Below, piece after piece: positions 55,742-64,000 of a DNA stretch of 64,000 nucleotides (position 1 is its first letter; every line of letters begins with the position of its first letter). Below the pieces are notes generated by a model. That model was not told the DNA's origin. It searched no databases and was given only the letters and a program-made list of their open reading frames with translations. The stretch is taken from NCBI GenBank assembly GCA_963734595.1, contig CAVTHV010000020.1:1-64000 (forward strand), read 5' to 3'. The stretch is from CAKKQX01 sp963734595. GTDB taxonomy: Bacteria; Pseudomonadota; Gammaproteobacteria; Burkholderiales; SG8-41. The position numbers and the translations under genes were made by a program.

Positions 55742-55809
55742 AAGCCAGTTTCTCGTCTAAAATCAACGGTGGAGTTTAACATATCGCCCCTTCGCCACAC
55801 GGACGCCGC

Positions 55810-55998
55810 ATGGCAGACAAACCCGATCCCGACAAACTCACAGGCCCAGGCGGCATGTCGATGCGCGAGCTGCACGAACTGGTGAAACGCAGCGCCGAGC
55901 GCGACCGGAAATTTGCCAGGACGCCCAACCAGCTCAAACACCCGCAGAACCGCTGGCAGCGCTTCGTGCGCTACGTGTGGGACCGGAAAAAAGGTTAG
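55810..55998 (+). CDS. Small basic protein, function unknown
   Basis: 62 residues starting MADKPDPDKLTGPGGMSMRE, with a helical ELHELVKRSAERDRKFARTP segment and a basic aromatic end (RWQRFVRYVWDRKKG). Arg/Lys-rich; no signal peptide. I do not recognise the family. It is divergent from aroC by 68 bases and convergent with the aminopeptidase gene. Confidence 0.55.
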   Translation: MADKPDPDKLTGPGGMSMRELHELVKRSAERDRKFARTPNQLKHPQNRWQRFVRYVWDRKKG

Positions 55999-56021
55999 CG
56001 CGCCGCGTTCACGCCCGCGTT

Positions 56022-57488
56022 TCAGCGCCTGACCAGCGTATCGATCAGCGCCACACCCCAGCCGACCCCGAAGCCGGTCACGTCGCTTGCCACCGCGCCC
56101 AGCCCGCCCTTGCAACTCGAACCGGACAGATCCATGTGGATCCATGGCCGCTCGCCGGTAAAGCGCTTGAGAAAACGCGCCGCCAGGATATGGTCGGCCT
56201 CGCCTTCCAGCGTGCACTGCTTGACGTCGGCGATACCGCTGTCGAGCGCGGCGTCGTAGTCTTCATCCATCGGGAATACGCACACGCGCTCTCCGGAAGC
56301 GGCGCCGGCGGCAAGCGCCTGCCGCGCCAGTTCATCGCTGGTGGCAAAGATGCCGCTGTAACGGTCGCCAAGCGCGACATGCATGCTGCCGGTGAGCGTC
56401 GCGAAATCGACGATGAGATCGGGCTTTCCGCGCGCGGCGAGCGTCAGCGTGTCGGAGAGCACCATGCGGCCTTCGGCGTCGGTGTGCACGATCTCGATGG
56501 TGGTGCCGTTCAATGCCGTCACCACCTCGTTCTGCTTGTAGGCCCTGGGGCTCAGGTGGTTTTGCGCGAGCGCCATCCAGCAGTCGAGGTTGACCGGCAG
56601 CTTCGCCTCCGTCGCCGCAAGCAGGATGCCGAGCGCCACGGCGGAACCGTTCATGTCCTCGTGCATGCCGTGCATGTAGCGCGCGGTCTTCAGATTGTGG
56701 CCGCCGGTATCGAAACAGATGCCTTTGCCGACCAATGCGATGTTTTTCTTCGCTTTTTTGCCGCGATAGCGCAAATGCACGATCGCCGCGTCGTCCTCGG
56801 CGCTGCCCTGCGCCACGGCGATAAAGGCACCGGCGCCCATTTTCCGCAGCCTCCGGAGATCGTATTCCTCACGCTCCCAGCCCTGATCCCGCGCGAGCTG
56901 CGCGATGCGCTCGCGGTATACGCCGGGCGTCAACTCGTTGGGCGGCAGCACCGTGAGTTCGCGGCACAGCGCATTGCCCGCGGCCTGCGCGCGCAACGCG
57001 GCGAAACCGTCCGCGGCGCGATGGCCGTAAAGACTGATCCGCTGCAATGGTTTCCCGTCCGGTTTTTTCTTGCGCTGCGGCAGCGGCATGCCATTGACCC
57101 AAGCCGCGTAAACGGCAATCCCCGCTGCGTGGCGGCGCGCCTGCGCATCGCCGAACAAGCCCACCACGATTTCCCCGGGATTTTCGGCAAGCAGCGGCTG
57201 CAGCGCTTTGCGTAACACCGTTTGCTGTTCGAACGGCGATCGAGTGGTATCGAGCATCACCCACGATGCGAGCCCACCGTGCGGCAAATCTACGCTTAAC
57301 GGCGCTTTCGACAGTTCCCCGATTTTTCTGCTGCGGCGGCGGAGTGCAGACTCGAGCACGTCCAGGAATGGCAAAGGCGGCAACGCGGCGAGACTTTTTG
57401 CCTGGGGCAGCACCAGCAGCAGGTGGGTGGCGCGCTGCGCGGCGGCGGCCGAAAGCGTGGAGGCATTCTGTTCGAGCTTGGCGAGCAT
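56022..57488 (-). CDS. M17 leucyl aminopeptidase family protein
   Basis: Di-metal aminopeptidase, cytoplasmic. 488 residues from MLAKLEQNASTL. The first metal/Lys site is GKGICFDTGGHNLKTARYM followed by HEDMNGSAVALGIL, and the second is EIVHTDAEGRMVLSDTL; LTGSMHVALGDRYSGIFA is also family-like. The DMNGSA stretch differs from the common DMxGAA of PepA, so this is probably a PepA-like paralogue (PepB-like branch). A strong -10 TATAAT (57520-57525) lies 32 bases before the start. Confidence 0.85.
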   Translation of the reverse strand: MLAKLEQNASTLSAAAAQRATHLLLVLPQAKSLAALPPLPFLDVLESALRRRSRKIGELSKAPLSVDLPHGGLASWVMLDTTRSPFEQQTVLRKALQPLLAENPGEIVVGLFGDAQARRHAAGIAVYAAWVNGMPLPQRKKKPDGKPLQRISLYGHRAADGFAALRAQAAGNALCRELTVLPPNELTPGVYRERIAQLARDQGWEREEYDLRRLRKMGAGAFIAVAQGSAEDDAAIVHLRYRGKKAKKNIALVGKGICFDTGGHNLKTARYMHGMHEDMNGSAVALGILLAATEAKLPVNLDCWMALAQNHLSPRAYKQNEVVTALNGTTIEIVHTDAEGRMVLSDTLTLAARGKPDLIVDFATLTGSMHVALGDRYSGIFATSDELARQALAAGAASGERVCVFPMDEDYDAALDSGIADVKQCTLEGEADHILAARFLKRFTGERPWIHMDLSGSSCKGGLGAVASDVTGFGVGWGVALIDTLVRR

Positions 57489-57519
57489 GGAGAATCCGTT
57501 TGAAAAACGCAGAAAAGGG

Positions 57520-57525
57520 ATTATA
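57520..57525 (-). promoter_or_regulatory. -10 box of the aminopeptidase promoter
   Basis: Perfect TATAAT on the minus strand; the -35 position (GCGGGA) does not match consensus, so an activator or weak use is likely. Confidence 0.38.
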
Positions 57526-57618
57526 CCCAACCGCTTCGCCGGTCCCGCCTGCGCCGCTGCCCGGAAAATCGATTAAAATCATGCGGTGCCTTTCTATCCC
57601 GACCGCTGAACGCCCAAC

Positions 57619-58413
57619 ATGCGCCAATACCTGGACCTCATGCAACGCGTTCTCGATCACGGCGCGCGCAAGCGCGATCGCACCGGCACCGGGACGCTCA
57701 GCATTTTTGGTGCGCAACTGCGCTTCGATCTCGATGCCGGTTTTCCGCTGCTGACCACCAAAAAAGTTCATCTCAAGTCGATCATCCACGAGCTGCTGTG
57801 GTTTCTCAAAGGCGAAACCAACATCGGTTACCTGAAGGCGAACGGCGTCTCGATCTGGGACGAGTGGGCCGACAAGAACGGCGAACTCGGTCCGGTCTAC
57901 GGTTATCAGTGGCGCTCGTGGCCGGCGGCCGACGGCCGCCACATCGACCAGATCAGCCAGGTCATCGAACAGCTCGGGAAAAACCCCGACTCGCGGCGCA
58001 TGATCGTTTCGGCGTGGAACGTCGCCGACCTCGACAAAATGGCGCTGATGCCGTGCCATGCCTTTTTCCAGTTTTACGTAGCCGACGGCCGCCTTTCGTG
58101 CCAGCTCTACCAGCGCAGCGCCGATCTGTTCCTCGGCGTGCCGTTCAACATCGCGTCGTATGCGCTGCTCACCATGATGATGGCGCAGGTGTGCGGGCTC
58201 GGGCTCGGCGATTTCGTGCACACGTTCGGCGACACCCATCTTTACCTGAACCATCTCGAGCAGGCGCGCGAGCAGCTGTCGCGCGCCCCGCGCGCGCTGC
58301 CCGCGATGAAGCTCAATCCGGCAGTGAAAAACATTTTCGAATTCAAATACGAAGACTTCACGCTCGAGGGTTACGATCCCCATCCCGCGATCAAAGCGCC
58401 GATAGCGGTGTAA
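57619..58413 (+). CDS. thyA: Thymidylate synthase
   Basis: Methylates dUMP to dTMP with methylene-tetrahydrofolate. 264 residues, intact. MRQYLDLMQRVLDHGARKRD start, LKSIIHELLWFLKGETNI, nucleophile Cys in MALMPCHAFFQFYV, RSADLFLGVPFNIASYALL. It is followed 17 bases later by folA, which regenerates its product dihydrofolate. Confidence 0.98.
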   Translation: MRQYLDLMQRVLDHGARKRDRTGTGTLSIFGAQLRFDLDAGFPLLTTKKVHLKSIIHELLWFLKGETNIGYLKANGVSIWDEWADKNGELGPVYGYQWRSWPAADGRHIDQISQVIEQLGKNPDSRRMIVSAWNVADLDKMALMPCHAFFQFYVADGRLSCQLYQRSADLFLGVPFNIASYALLTMMMAQVCGLGLGDFVHTFGDTHLYLNHLEQAREQLSRAPRALPAMKLNPAVKNIFEFKYEDFTLEGYDPHPAIKAPIAV

Positions 58414-58416
58414 CAG

Positions 58417-58506
58417 GTGATGAGGGATGAGTGATGAGTGATGAGGTGAATGAGAAGAACTCGAGGGCAAGGCGCACCGCATCACCCATCACCCATCACC
58501 CATCAC
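58417..58506. repeat. CATCACC/GTGATGAG mirrored repeat in the thyA-folA junction
   Basis: Left arm GTGATGAGGGATGAGTGATG and following ATGAGTG units (58417-58453); right arm four CATCACC units (58480-58506). Complementary arms. The only ATG codons before the folA core lie in the left arm, so the repeat is read as the folA N-terminus. Confidence 0.7.
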
Positions 58507-58988
58507 GGATTTCGATCATCGTCGCCATGGCCAAAAACCGCGTGATCGGCGCCGACAACCGCATCCCCTGGCACCTGCCCAGCGAACTCAAGCTTTTCAA
58601 AACCGTGACCCTCGGCCACCACATCATCATGGGTCGCAAGACCTACGAATCGATCAACCGGCTGTTGCCGGGGCGCACCACGGTGATCGTCACGCGCCAG
58701 TCTGGCTTTCAGGTCCCCGGCGCGCTGATCGCGCATAATCTTGACGACGCGATCGCGGCCTGCGGCGGCGATGATGAAGTATTCGTGATCGGCGGCGGCG
58801 AGCTGTATAAAGCGGCGCTGCCCCTTGCCGACCGCATTTATCTGACGACGGTCGATGCCGAGCCCGCCGGCGACACTCTCATGCCGGAGTTCGATCTCGG
58901 GCAATGGCGCGAGACTTCGTTCCAGTCACACCCGGCCGACGACCAGCATCGCTATGCCTACCGCTTCTCGGTCTACGACCGCGTTTAG
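58431..58988 (+). CDS. folA: Dihydrofolate reductase with repeat-derived N-terminus
   Basis: NADPH-dependent reduction of dihydrofolate. The DHFR core begins ISIIVAMAKNRVIGADN, with IPWHLPSELKLFK, the NADPH motif IIMGRKTYESI and VFVIGGGELYKAAL. A usual DHFR starts at the first of these. Here no ATG, GTG or TTG lies directly before it; the upstream ATGs (58431/58434) add about 27 residues (MMSDEVNEKNSRARRTASPI...) encoded by the word repeat. An internal ATG (MAKNRVIG) would lose the first strand. It is 17 bases after thyA. Confidence 0.9.
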   Translation: MMSDEVNEKNSRARRTASPITHHPSRISIIVAMAKNRVIGADNRIPWHLPSELKLFKTVTLGHHIIMGRKTYESINRLLPGRTTVIVTRQSGFQVPGALIAHNLDDAIAACGGDDEVFVIGGGELYKAALPLADRIYLTTVDAEPAGDTLMPEFDLGQWRETSFQSHPADDQHRYAYRFSVYDRV

Positions 58989-59010
58989 AACCCTGGCGCT
59001 CGCCGCGGCC

Positions 59011-59660
59011 ATGATCTGCGCGCTGTTCGCAGTCAGGTCCGCGTGATGCCGCCGCGCAAGACAAGATCAACATCGACGATCTCAGGGGCCGTGCGCGAAG
59101 CGGCGACAAGACCGCGGCCCGCAAGCTGGCGCAGGCCTATTACCTCGGCCACGACGGTATCGCGCAGAATTTCAGGGAAGCCGCGCACTGGTACCTGATG
59201 CTCGCGAAACAGGGTGACGCGCCCGCACAGACCAGCGTCGGGCTGATGTATGCGCGCGGCTACGGCGTCAAAAAGGATCCGGAGGCGGCGCGCAAATGGT
59301 GGACGCTCGCCGCCGTGCAGAACGAGCCCGGCGCGCAATTCAACCTCGGGCTGCTCTACGCGCGCGGCAATGGCGTGGCGCAGGATTACGCGCAGGCTTT
59401 CCGGTGGTTCCACGAAGCGGCGATGCGCGGCCACGTTCAGGCACAGCACAATCTCGGCATGCTCTACCACGAAGGCAAAGGCACCCGGCAGGATCCGGTG
59501 AACGCGTATTACTGGATCGCGATCGCCGCGCGACAGGGCGACGACATGGCCCGCAAATCGCTCCAAACCGTGACTGCAGGCATTACGCCGCGAGCAGATG
59601 GATGCCACCAACAAACAGGTGGATGAGTGGTTCAACCAAGCGTCGAAGACCCGCCAATAA
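59011..59660 (+). CDS. Secreted Sel1-repeat protein (two frameshifts)
   Basis: Sel1-like/TPR repeats used as protein interaction surfaces: NFREAAHWYLMLAKQGDAPA, VKKDPEAARKWWTLAAVQNE, VAQDYAQAFRWFHEAAMRG and RQDPVNAYYWIAIAARQGD, about four units of 36 residues. A short hydrophobic signal (MICALFAVRSA) precedes them. Extra bases near 59044 and 59595; the corrected length is about 215. The exact start is uncertain because the upstream in-frame codons overlap the end of folA. Probably cotranscribed with thyA-folA. Confidence 0.75.
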
Positions 59661-59750
59661 CAGTCGCTGTCTCGCTGATTACAGGAGCCTGTCGCAGCAA
59701 CGGAATCGGATGTAATTCTGCCGAGTCTATGAACTCGCGGCAATACCCGC

Positions 59751-62000
59751 CTAACCCTGGGCCACGCAGTCCACGAAATAGCGCTGTCCACCCTCACCCG
59801 GCTCCACCGCCAAACCGTGGATATCGGTTTCGAAGCCGGGGAACTGCTGGTTGAAGGTGCGCGCAAACTGCAGGTAACGCACGATGGTCGCGTTGAAGCG
59901 CTCGCCAGGAATCAGCAACGGGATGCCCGGCGGGTACGGCGTGAGCAGAACGCAGGTCACGCGGCCTTCGAGGTTGTCGATCTCGATACGGTCGATTTCG
60001 CGGTGCGCCATCCGCGACCAGGCATCGGCCGGTCTCATGGCGGGCTGCATGTCCGAGAGGTACATCTCGGTGGTCAGCCGCGCCACGTCGTTCGCCTTGT
60101 AAATGCCGTGGATCTGGTCGCACAGGTCGCGCAGCCCGATTTTCTCGTATTGCGGATGCTTGTTCAGGAATTCCGGCAGCACGCGCCACAGCGGGCGGTT
60201 GTTGTCGTAATCGTCCTTGAACTGCTGCAGCTCGGTCACCATGGTGTTCCAGCGACCCTTGGTGATGCCGATGGTGAACATGATGAAGAACGAATAAAGG
60301 CCGGTCTTCTCGACGATGATGCCGTGCTCGGCCAGATACTTGGTGACGATCGCCGCCGGGATGCCGCTCTTGGCGAACCGGCCCGTGACGTCAAGGCCGG
60401 GCGTGATCACCGTCGCCTTGATCGGATCGAGCATGTTGAAGCCGGACGCAAGATTGCCGAAACCGTGCCAGCGCTCGTTGGCGCGCAGCATCCAGTCGTC
60501 GCGATTGCCCACGCCTTCGGCGGCAAGCCGCTCCGGCCCCCAGACCTTGAACCACCAGTCCTTGCCGAATTCGCTGTCGACCTTGCGCATCGCGCGCCGG
60601 AAATCGAGCGCCTCGAGAATGGACTCCTCGACCAGCGCCTTGCCGCCAGGCGGCTCCATCATCGCCGCCGCCACGTCGCATGACGCAATGATCGCGTACT
60701 GCGGGCTCGTCGAGGTGTGCATCAGGTAGGCTTCGTTGAACGTGTCCAGGTTGAGTTTGCGCTTCTCGCTCTCCTGCACCAGGATCTGCGAGGCCTGGGA
60801 AAGCCCCGCCAGCAGCTTGTGGGTGGACTGCGTGGAAAACACCATCGATTCCTTGCAGCGCGGGCGGTCGCGGCCAACGGCATGCATGCCCTGGTAAAAC
60901 TTGTGGAACGTGGCATGCGGCAGCCATGCCTCGTCAAAATGCAGCGTGTCTATCCTGCCGTCCAGCATTTCCTTCAGCGTATCGACGTTATAGAGAATGC
61001 CGTCATAGGTGCTCTGGGTAAGCGTCAGCACGCGCGGCTTGTCCTTCACATCGCGCGCGAACGGATTGGCTTTGATTTTCTTCTCGATGTTCTCCCAGCG
61101 GAATTCCTCGAGCGGGATCGGCCCGATGATGCCGAAGTGATTGCGCGTCGGCATCAGGAACACCGGGATCGCGCCGGTCATGGTGATCGCGTGCAGGATC
61201 GACACGTGGCAGTTGCGGTCGACGATCACCACGTCGCCCGGCGCGACCGTCGAATGCCACACCATCTTGTTCGAAGTCGAGGTGCCGTTGGTGACGAAGA
61301 ACAGGTGGTCGCAGTTGAAAATACGCGCCGCGTTGCGTTCCGATGCCCCCACCGGCCCGGAGTGGTCCAGCAGCTGCCCCAGTTCATCGACTGCATTGCA
61401 GACGTCGGCGCGCAGCATGTTCTCGCCGAAGAACTGGTGAAACATGCGGCCGACCGGGCTTTTCAGGAAAGCCACGCCACCCGAGTGGCCGGGACAGTGC
61501 CAGGAATAGGAGCCGTCCTGCGCGTAGTGCGTGAGCGCGCGGAAAAAGGGCGGCGCCAGGCTGTCGAGATAGGTCTTGGTCTCGCGAATGATGTAGCGCG
61601 CGACGAACTCCGGCGTGTCCTCGAACATATGAATGAAGCCGTGCAGCTCGCGCAGCACGTCGTTCGGGATATGCCGCGAGGTGCCGGTTTCGCCATAGAG
61701 AAAGATCGGGATTTCGGCGTTGCGGAAACGGATCTCTTTGACGAAGGCCCGCAGGTCCCTGATCGTCGACTCGGCCTCCTCGGGCGAGCCCACGATCTGC
61801 TCGTCGTCGATCGACAGGATGAAGGCCGACGCCCGGCTTTGCTGCTGGGCGAAACTCGACAGATCGACGTAGCTGGTGACGCCCGTCACCTCCAGGCCCT
61901 CTTCCTCGATGGCCTTGGCCAGCGCGCGGATGCCGAGCCCGCTCGCGTTCTCGGAGCGGAAATCCTCGTCGATGATGATGACCGGAAACTTGAATCTCAC
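59751..62000 (-). CDS. Arginine/lysine/ornithine decarboxylase (large PLP type)
   Basis: Fold-type I PLP decarboxylase of the AdiA/CadA/SpeF family, 749 residues. N-terminal wing domain (FPVIIIDEDFRSENASGLG), WHCPGHSGGVAFLKSPVG and FFVTNGTSTSNKMV in the core, the PLP lysine in STQSTHKLLAGLSQ (about residue 393) and a C-terminal domain (VCVLLTPYPPGIPLLIPGE in shifted wording). Start GTG 62000 with AGGAG 6 bases before. Substrate cannot be decided; close relatives in betaproteobacteria are annotated as arginine decarboxylases. It lies downstream of dcd in the unit apbC-dcd-adi. Confidence 0.88.
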   Translation of the reverse strand: MRFKFPVIIIDEDFRSENASGLGIRALAKAIEEEGLEVTGVTSYVDLSSFAQQQSRASAFILSIDDEQIVGSPEEAESTIRDLRAFVKEIRFRNAEIPIFLYGETGTSRHIPNDVLRELHGFIHMFEDTPEFVARYIIRETKTYLDSLAPPFFRALTHYAQDGSYSWHCPGHSGGVAFLKSPVGRMFHQFFGENMLRADVCNAVDELGQLLDHSGPVGASERNAARIFNCDHLFFVTNGTSTSNKMVWHSTVAPGDVVIVDRNCHVSILHAITMTGAIPVFLMPTRNHFGIIGPIPLEEFRWENIEKKIKANPFARDVKDKPRVLTLTQSTYDGILYNVDTLKEMLDGRIDTLHFDEAWLPHATFHKFYQGMHAVGRDRPRCKESMVFSTQSTHKLLAGLSQASQILVQESEKRKLNLDTFNEAYLMHTSTSPQYAIIASCDVAAAMMEPPGGKALVEESILEALDFRRAMRKVDSEFGKDWWFKVWGPERLAAEGVGNRDDWMLRANERWHGFGNLASGFNMLDPIKATVITPGLDVTGRFAKSGIPAAIVTKYLAEHGIIVEKTGLYSFFIMFTIGITKGRWNTMVTELQQFKDDYDNNRPLWRVLPEFLNKHPQYEKIGLRDLCDQIHGIYKANDVARLTTEMYLSDMQPAMRPADAWSRMAHREIDRIEIDNLEGRVTCVLLTPYPPGIPLLIPGERFNATIVRYLQFARTFNQQFPGFETDIHGLAVEPGEGGQRYFVDCVAQG

Positions 62001-62064
62001 GGCATGCTCCTATGGAATCAGCCCGGCAACAGACGGGCACGCGGACTGATTATGCGCCGGCCGG

Positions 62065-62637
62065 CTAAATCTTGGGCAGCGTGACACCGACCTGGCCCTG
62101 ATACTTCCCGCCGCGGTCCCGATAGGACGTTTCGCAGACGTCGTCGGCTGCCGCTTCGAGGAAGATGACCTGCGCCACGCCCTCGTTGGCATAGATTTTC
62201 GCGGGCAGCGGCGTGGTGTTGGAAAACTCCAGCGTCACGAAGCCCTCCCACTCCGGCTCGAGCGGCGTCACGTTGACGATGATGCCGCAGCGGGCATAGG
62301 TCGACTTGCCGAGGCAGATGGTGAGCACGTTGCGCGGAATGCGGAAGTACTCGACCGTGCGGGCGAGCGCGAAAGAGTTCGGGGGAATGATGCAGACATC
62401 GCCCTTGAAGTCGACAAAGGAGCGCTCGTCGAATTCCTTCGGATCGACGATCGTGCTGTTGATATTGGTGAAGATCTTGAACTCGCTGGAGCAGCGGATA
62501 TCGTAGCCGTAACTCGAAGTGCCGTAGGACACCAGCTTGTGTCCGTTCGCCTGCTTGATCTGGTTCGGCTCGAACGGCTCGATCATGCGCTGGCTTGCCG
62601 CCATGCGGCGGATCCAGCGGTCGGATTTGATACTCAT
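62065..62637 (-). CDS. dcd: dCTP deaminase
   Basis: Converts dCTP to dUTP, feeding dTMP synthesis. 190 residues, intact: MSIKSDRWIRRMA start, VSYGTSSYGYDIRCSSEFK, catalytic TLEFSNTTPLPAKIYANEG and the C-terminal GKYQGQVGVTLPKI. It lies 64 bases before the decarboxylase start and 78 bases after apbC. Confidence 0.96.
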   Translation of the reverse strand: MSIKSDRWIRRMAASQRMIEPFEPNQIKQANGHKLVSYGTSSYGYDIRCSSEFKIFTNINSTIVDPKEFDERSFVDFKGDVCIIPPNSFALARTVEYFRIPRNVLTICLGKSTYARCGIIVNVTPLEPEWEGFVTLEFSNTTPLPAKIYANEGVAQVIFLEAAADDVCETSYRDRGGKYQGQVGVTLPKI

Positions 62638-62715
62638 TCCTGTTGGCTCTCAGCGGTCAATGCGTGGCATGCCGCGCATTTTATAGCGTAACGCCCGCCG
62701 CTGAAAGCGGATAGA

Positions 62716-63804
62716 TCAGGTATTTTGGACGACGATCTTGGGAAACGCCGCCGAGTGGTCCTGCTGCTGCTCGGCGATCTTGACCGCCACCCGCCGGGCG
62801 ATTTCCTTGTAGATCTGCGCCACCCGGCCGTCGGGGTCGGAAACCACGGTCGGTTTGCCGGAATCGGCCTGCTCGCGGATGCTGATGTCGAGCGGCAGCG
62901 CGCCCAGGTATTCGATGCCGTAATCCTTGCACATGCGCTCGCCGCCGCCCTGGCCGAAAATCCGCTCCTCGTGGCCGCACTTGGAGCAGATGTGGATGCT
63001 CATGTTCTCGACGACGCCGAGGACGGGAATGCCGACTTTCTCGAACATCTTGAACCCCTTGCGGGCGTCGATCAGCGCGATGTCCTGCGGCGTGGTCACG
63101 ATCACGGCGCCGGTGACCGGCACGCGCTGGGCCAGCGTCAGCTGGATATCGCCGGTGCCGGGCGGCAGGTCGACCACCAGGTAGTCGATGTCGCGCCACT
63201 TGGTTTCGTTCAGCAGTTGCTCCAGCGCCTGGGTCACCATCGGCCCGCGCCATACCATGGGCGTCTCGGTGTCGATCAGGAACCCGATCGACATCGCCTG
63301 CAGCCCGTGGCCTTCCATCGGCTCGAGGCTCTTGCCGTCCTTCGATTCGGGACGGCCGGTGATGCCCAGCATCATCGGCTGCGACGGGCCGTAGATGTCG
63401 GCGTCCAGCACCCCGACGCTCGCGCCCTCCGCTGCCAGCGCCAGCGCCAGATTGACGGCGGTCGTGCTCTTGCCCACCCCGCCCTTGCCGGAAGCCACCG
63501 CAATGATGTTCTTGACCCCGGGAACGAGTTTCACGCCGCGCTGCACCGCGTGCGAGACGATTTTCATTGTGACATTGACCGTCACGTTGCCCACGCCGGG
63601 CAGGCTCTTCACCTTGGCCGCAATCTCCTTGCGGATCGGCTCGATCTGGCTTTTTGCCGGATAGCCCAGCAGGATTTCGACCGACACGTTATCGCCGTCG
63701 ATCTTGATGTTGCGCACGGACTTGGTCGAGACATAGTCCTTTTTCGTATTCGGATCGACCAGCGCCTTGAGCGCTTCCTGTACTTGCTGTTCAGTGACTG
63801 CCAT
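62716..63804 (-). CDS. apbC: Mrp/ApbC iron-sulfur carrier ATPase
   Basis: Scaffold/carrier for [4Fe-4S] clusters. An N-terminal MIP18/DUF59 domain (VQEALKALVDPNTKKDY) is followed by the P-loop ATPase: deviant Walker A VASGGKGGVGKSTTAVNLAL (GKGGVGKS), VLDADIYGPSQPMMLG, and YLVVDLPPGTGDIQLTLAQ. The CxxC is in SIHICSKCGHEE. 362 residues, intact. AAAGGA lies 8 bases before the ATG. It is divergent from the presumed metG, as in most betaproteobacteria. Confidence 0.95.
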   Translation of the reverse strand: MAVTEQQVQEALKALVDPNTKKDYVSTKSVRNIKIDGDNVSVEILLGYPAKSQIEPIRKEIAAKVKSLPGVGNVTVNVTMKIVSHAVQRGVKLVPGVKNIIAVASGKGGVGKSTTAVNLALALAAEGASVGVLDADIYGPSQPMMLGITGRPESKDGKSLEPMEGHGLQAMSIGFLIDTETPMVWRGPMVTQALEQLLNETKWRDIDYLVVDLPPGTGDIQLTLAQRVPVTGAVIVTTPQDIALIDARKGFKMFEKVGIPVLGVVENMSIHICSKCGHEERIFGQGGGERMCKDYGIEYLGALPLDISIREQADSGKPTVVSDPDGRVAQIYKEIARRVAVKIAEQQQDHSAAFPKIVVQNT

Positions 63805-63981
63805 TTCGGTTTCCTTTCGGGTAGGGCGCGATTGTAATCAGATTTGCGCTCCCCGCCTACCCACAACCCCTTAACTGGCAAGGTTTTTCCGCCAAGAAGG
63901 CCATGCAGACGTCCACAGGGCAGGAACGGGGATTTAAAAACCCTATTTGTTACAATCTCATTCTTTAAGTTCCGGTTACAA

Positions 63982-64000
63982 ATGGAAAAACGCCGCATTT
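63982..64000 (+). CDS. metG: Presumed start of methionyl-tRNA synthetase (cut by window edge)
   Basis: An ATG at 63982 reads MEKRRI up to the window end. A TACAAT box lies upstream (63951-63956). The name rests only on the usual divergent apbC-metG order; six codons cannot prove it. Confidence 0.3.

Noticed and set aside
58417..58506. CATCACC units looked like a possible CRISPR array.
   Set aside because: Units are 7 bases, with no spacers of regular length and no cas genes; the arms are mirrored. It is a word repeat.

Overview
The window is chromosomal DNA (about 63% G+C by eye) from a betaproteobacterium. Three gene blocks support this: fur / bamE-dapB-carA-carB-greA; recN-nadK-hrcA-hemH-grpE-dnaK-dnaJ; and one long minus-strand run aroC-MFS-leuC-entericidin-leuD-leuB-asd-fimV-truA-trpF-trpB-trpA-accD-folC-dedD-cvpA-purF-metZ. 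These orders are typical of Burkholderiales/Nitrosomonadales. I cannot name a genus. Almost everything is core housekeeping. I see no prophage, insertion sequence, CRISPR array, rRNA or tRNA, and no gene-free stretch longer than 300 bases.

Layout. 1-9.6 kb: 3' part of the pyrimidine/lysine/envelope block (greA, carB, carA, dapB, bamE on the minus strand), divergent fur, then the K+ transporter kup. 9.8-19.5 kb: DNA repair (recN), NAD kinase, HrcA, ferrochelatase, a DUF2249-hemerythrin protein and the heat-shock chaperones grpE-dnaK-dnaJ behind a sigma-32-like promoter. 19.5-28.4 kb: an accessory-looking catabolic island: a quinone-reductase-like enzyme, two Bug-type solute-binding proteins, an isocitrate/homoisocitrate-dehydrogenase-like enzyme and an aconitase on the minus strand; divergent from these, a GntR/FCD regulator with two winged helices and a uronate dehydrogenase. 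A compound AT-rich dyad sits between the divergent units. 28.4-35.9 kb: corA, cysS, then a TPR protein and an L,D-transpeptidase that share a C-terminal NTF2-like module, two cyclophilins, lpxH and a small membrane protein. 35.9-55.7 kb: the long minus-strand anabolic run; metZ at its end has its own promoter, a SAM-II riboswitch and an intrinsic terminator. 55.8-64 kb: a small unknown protein, an M17 aminopeptidase, thyA-folA-sel1, and adi-dcd-apbC, ending at the presumed start of metG.

Two features run through the window. First, about 27 genes, many of them essential, are broken by frameshifts. Nearly all are resolved by removing single extra bases, and the corrected lengths then match the families. 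They cluster heavily (7 in cvpA, 8 in hrcA, 7 in metZ) while carB, dnaK, fimV and adi are clean. I read this as local consensus error, not gene decay, and I annotate each such gene over its full span. Second, most gene borders carry mirrored arrays of a 7-9 base word (GGGATGA, CATCACC, CGTGAAT, AACAGGATT, CTTGGCG) that can fold into hairpins, plus one MITE-like element present in two copies.

The best candidates for new biology are the SAM-II/terminator leader of metZ, the double-winged-helix GntR with its compound operator and the tricarboxylate-like operon it faces, the shared module of the TPR/L,D-transpeptidase pair, and the intergenic word repeats.
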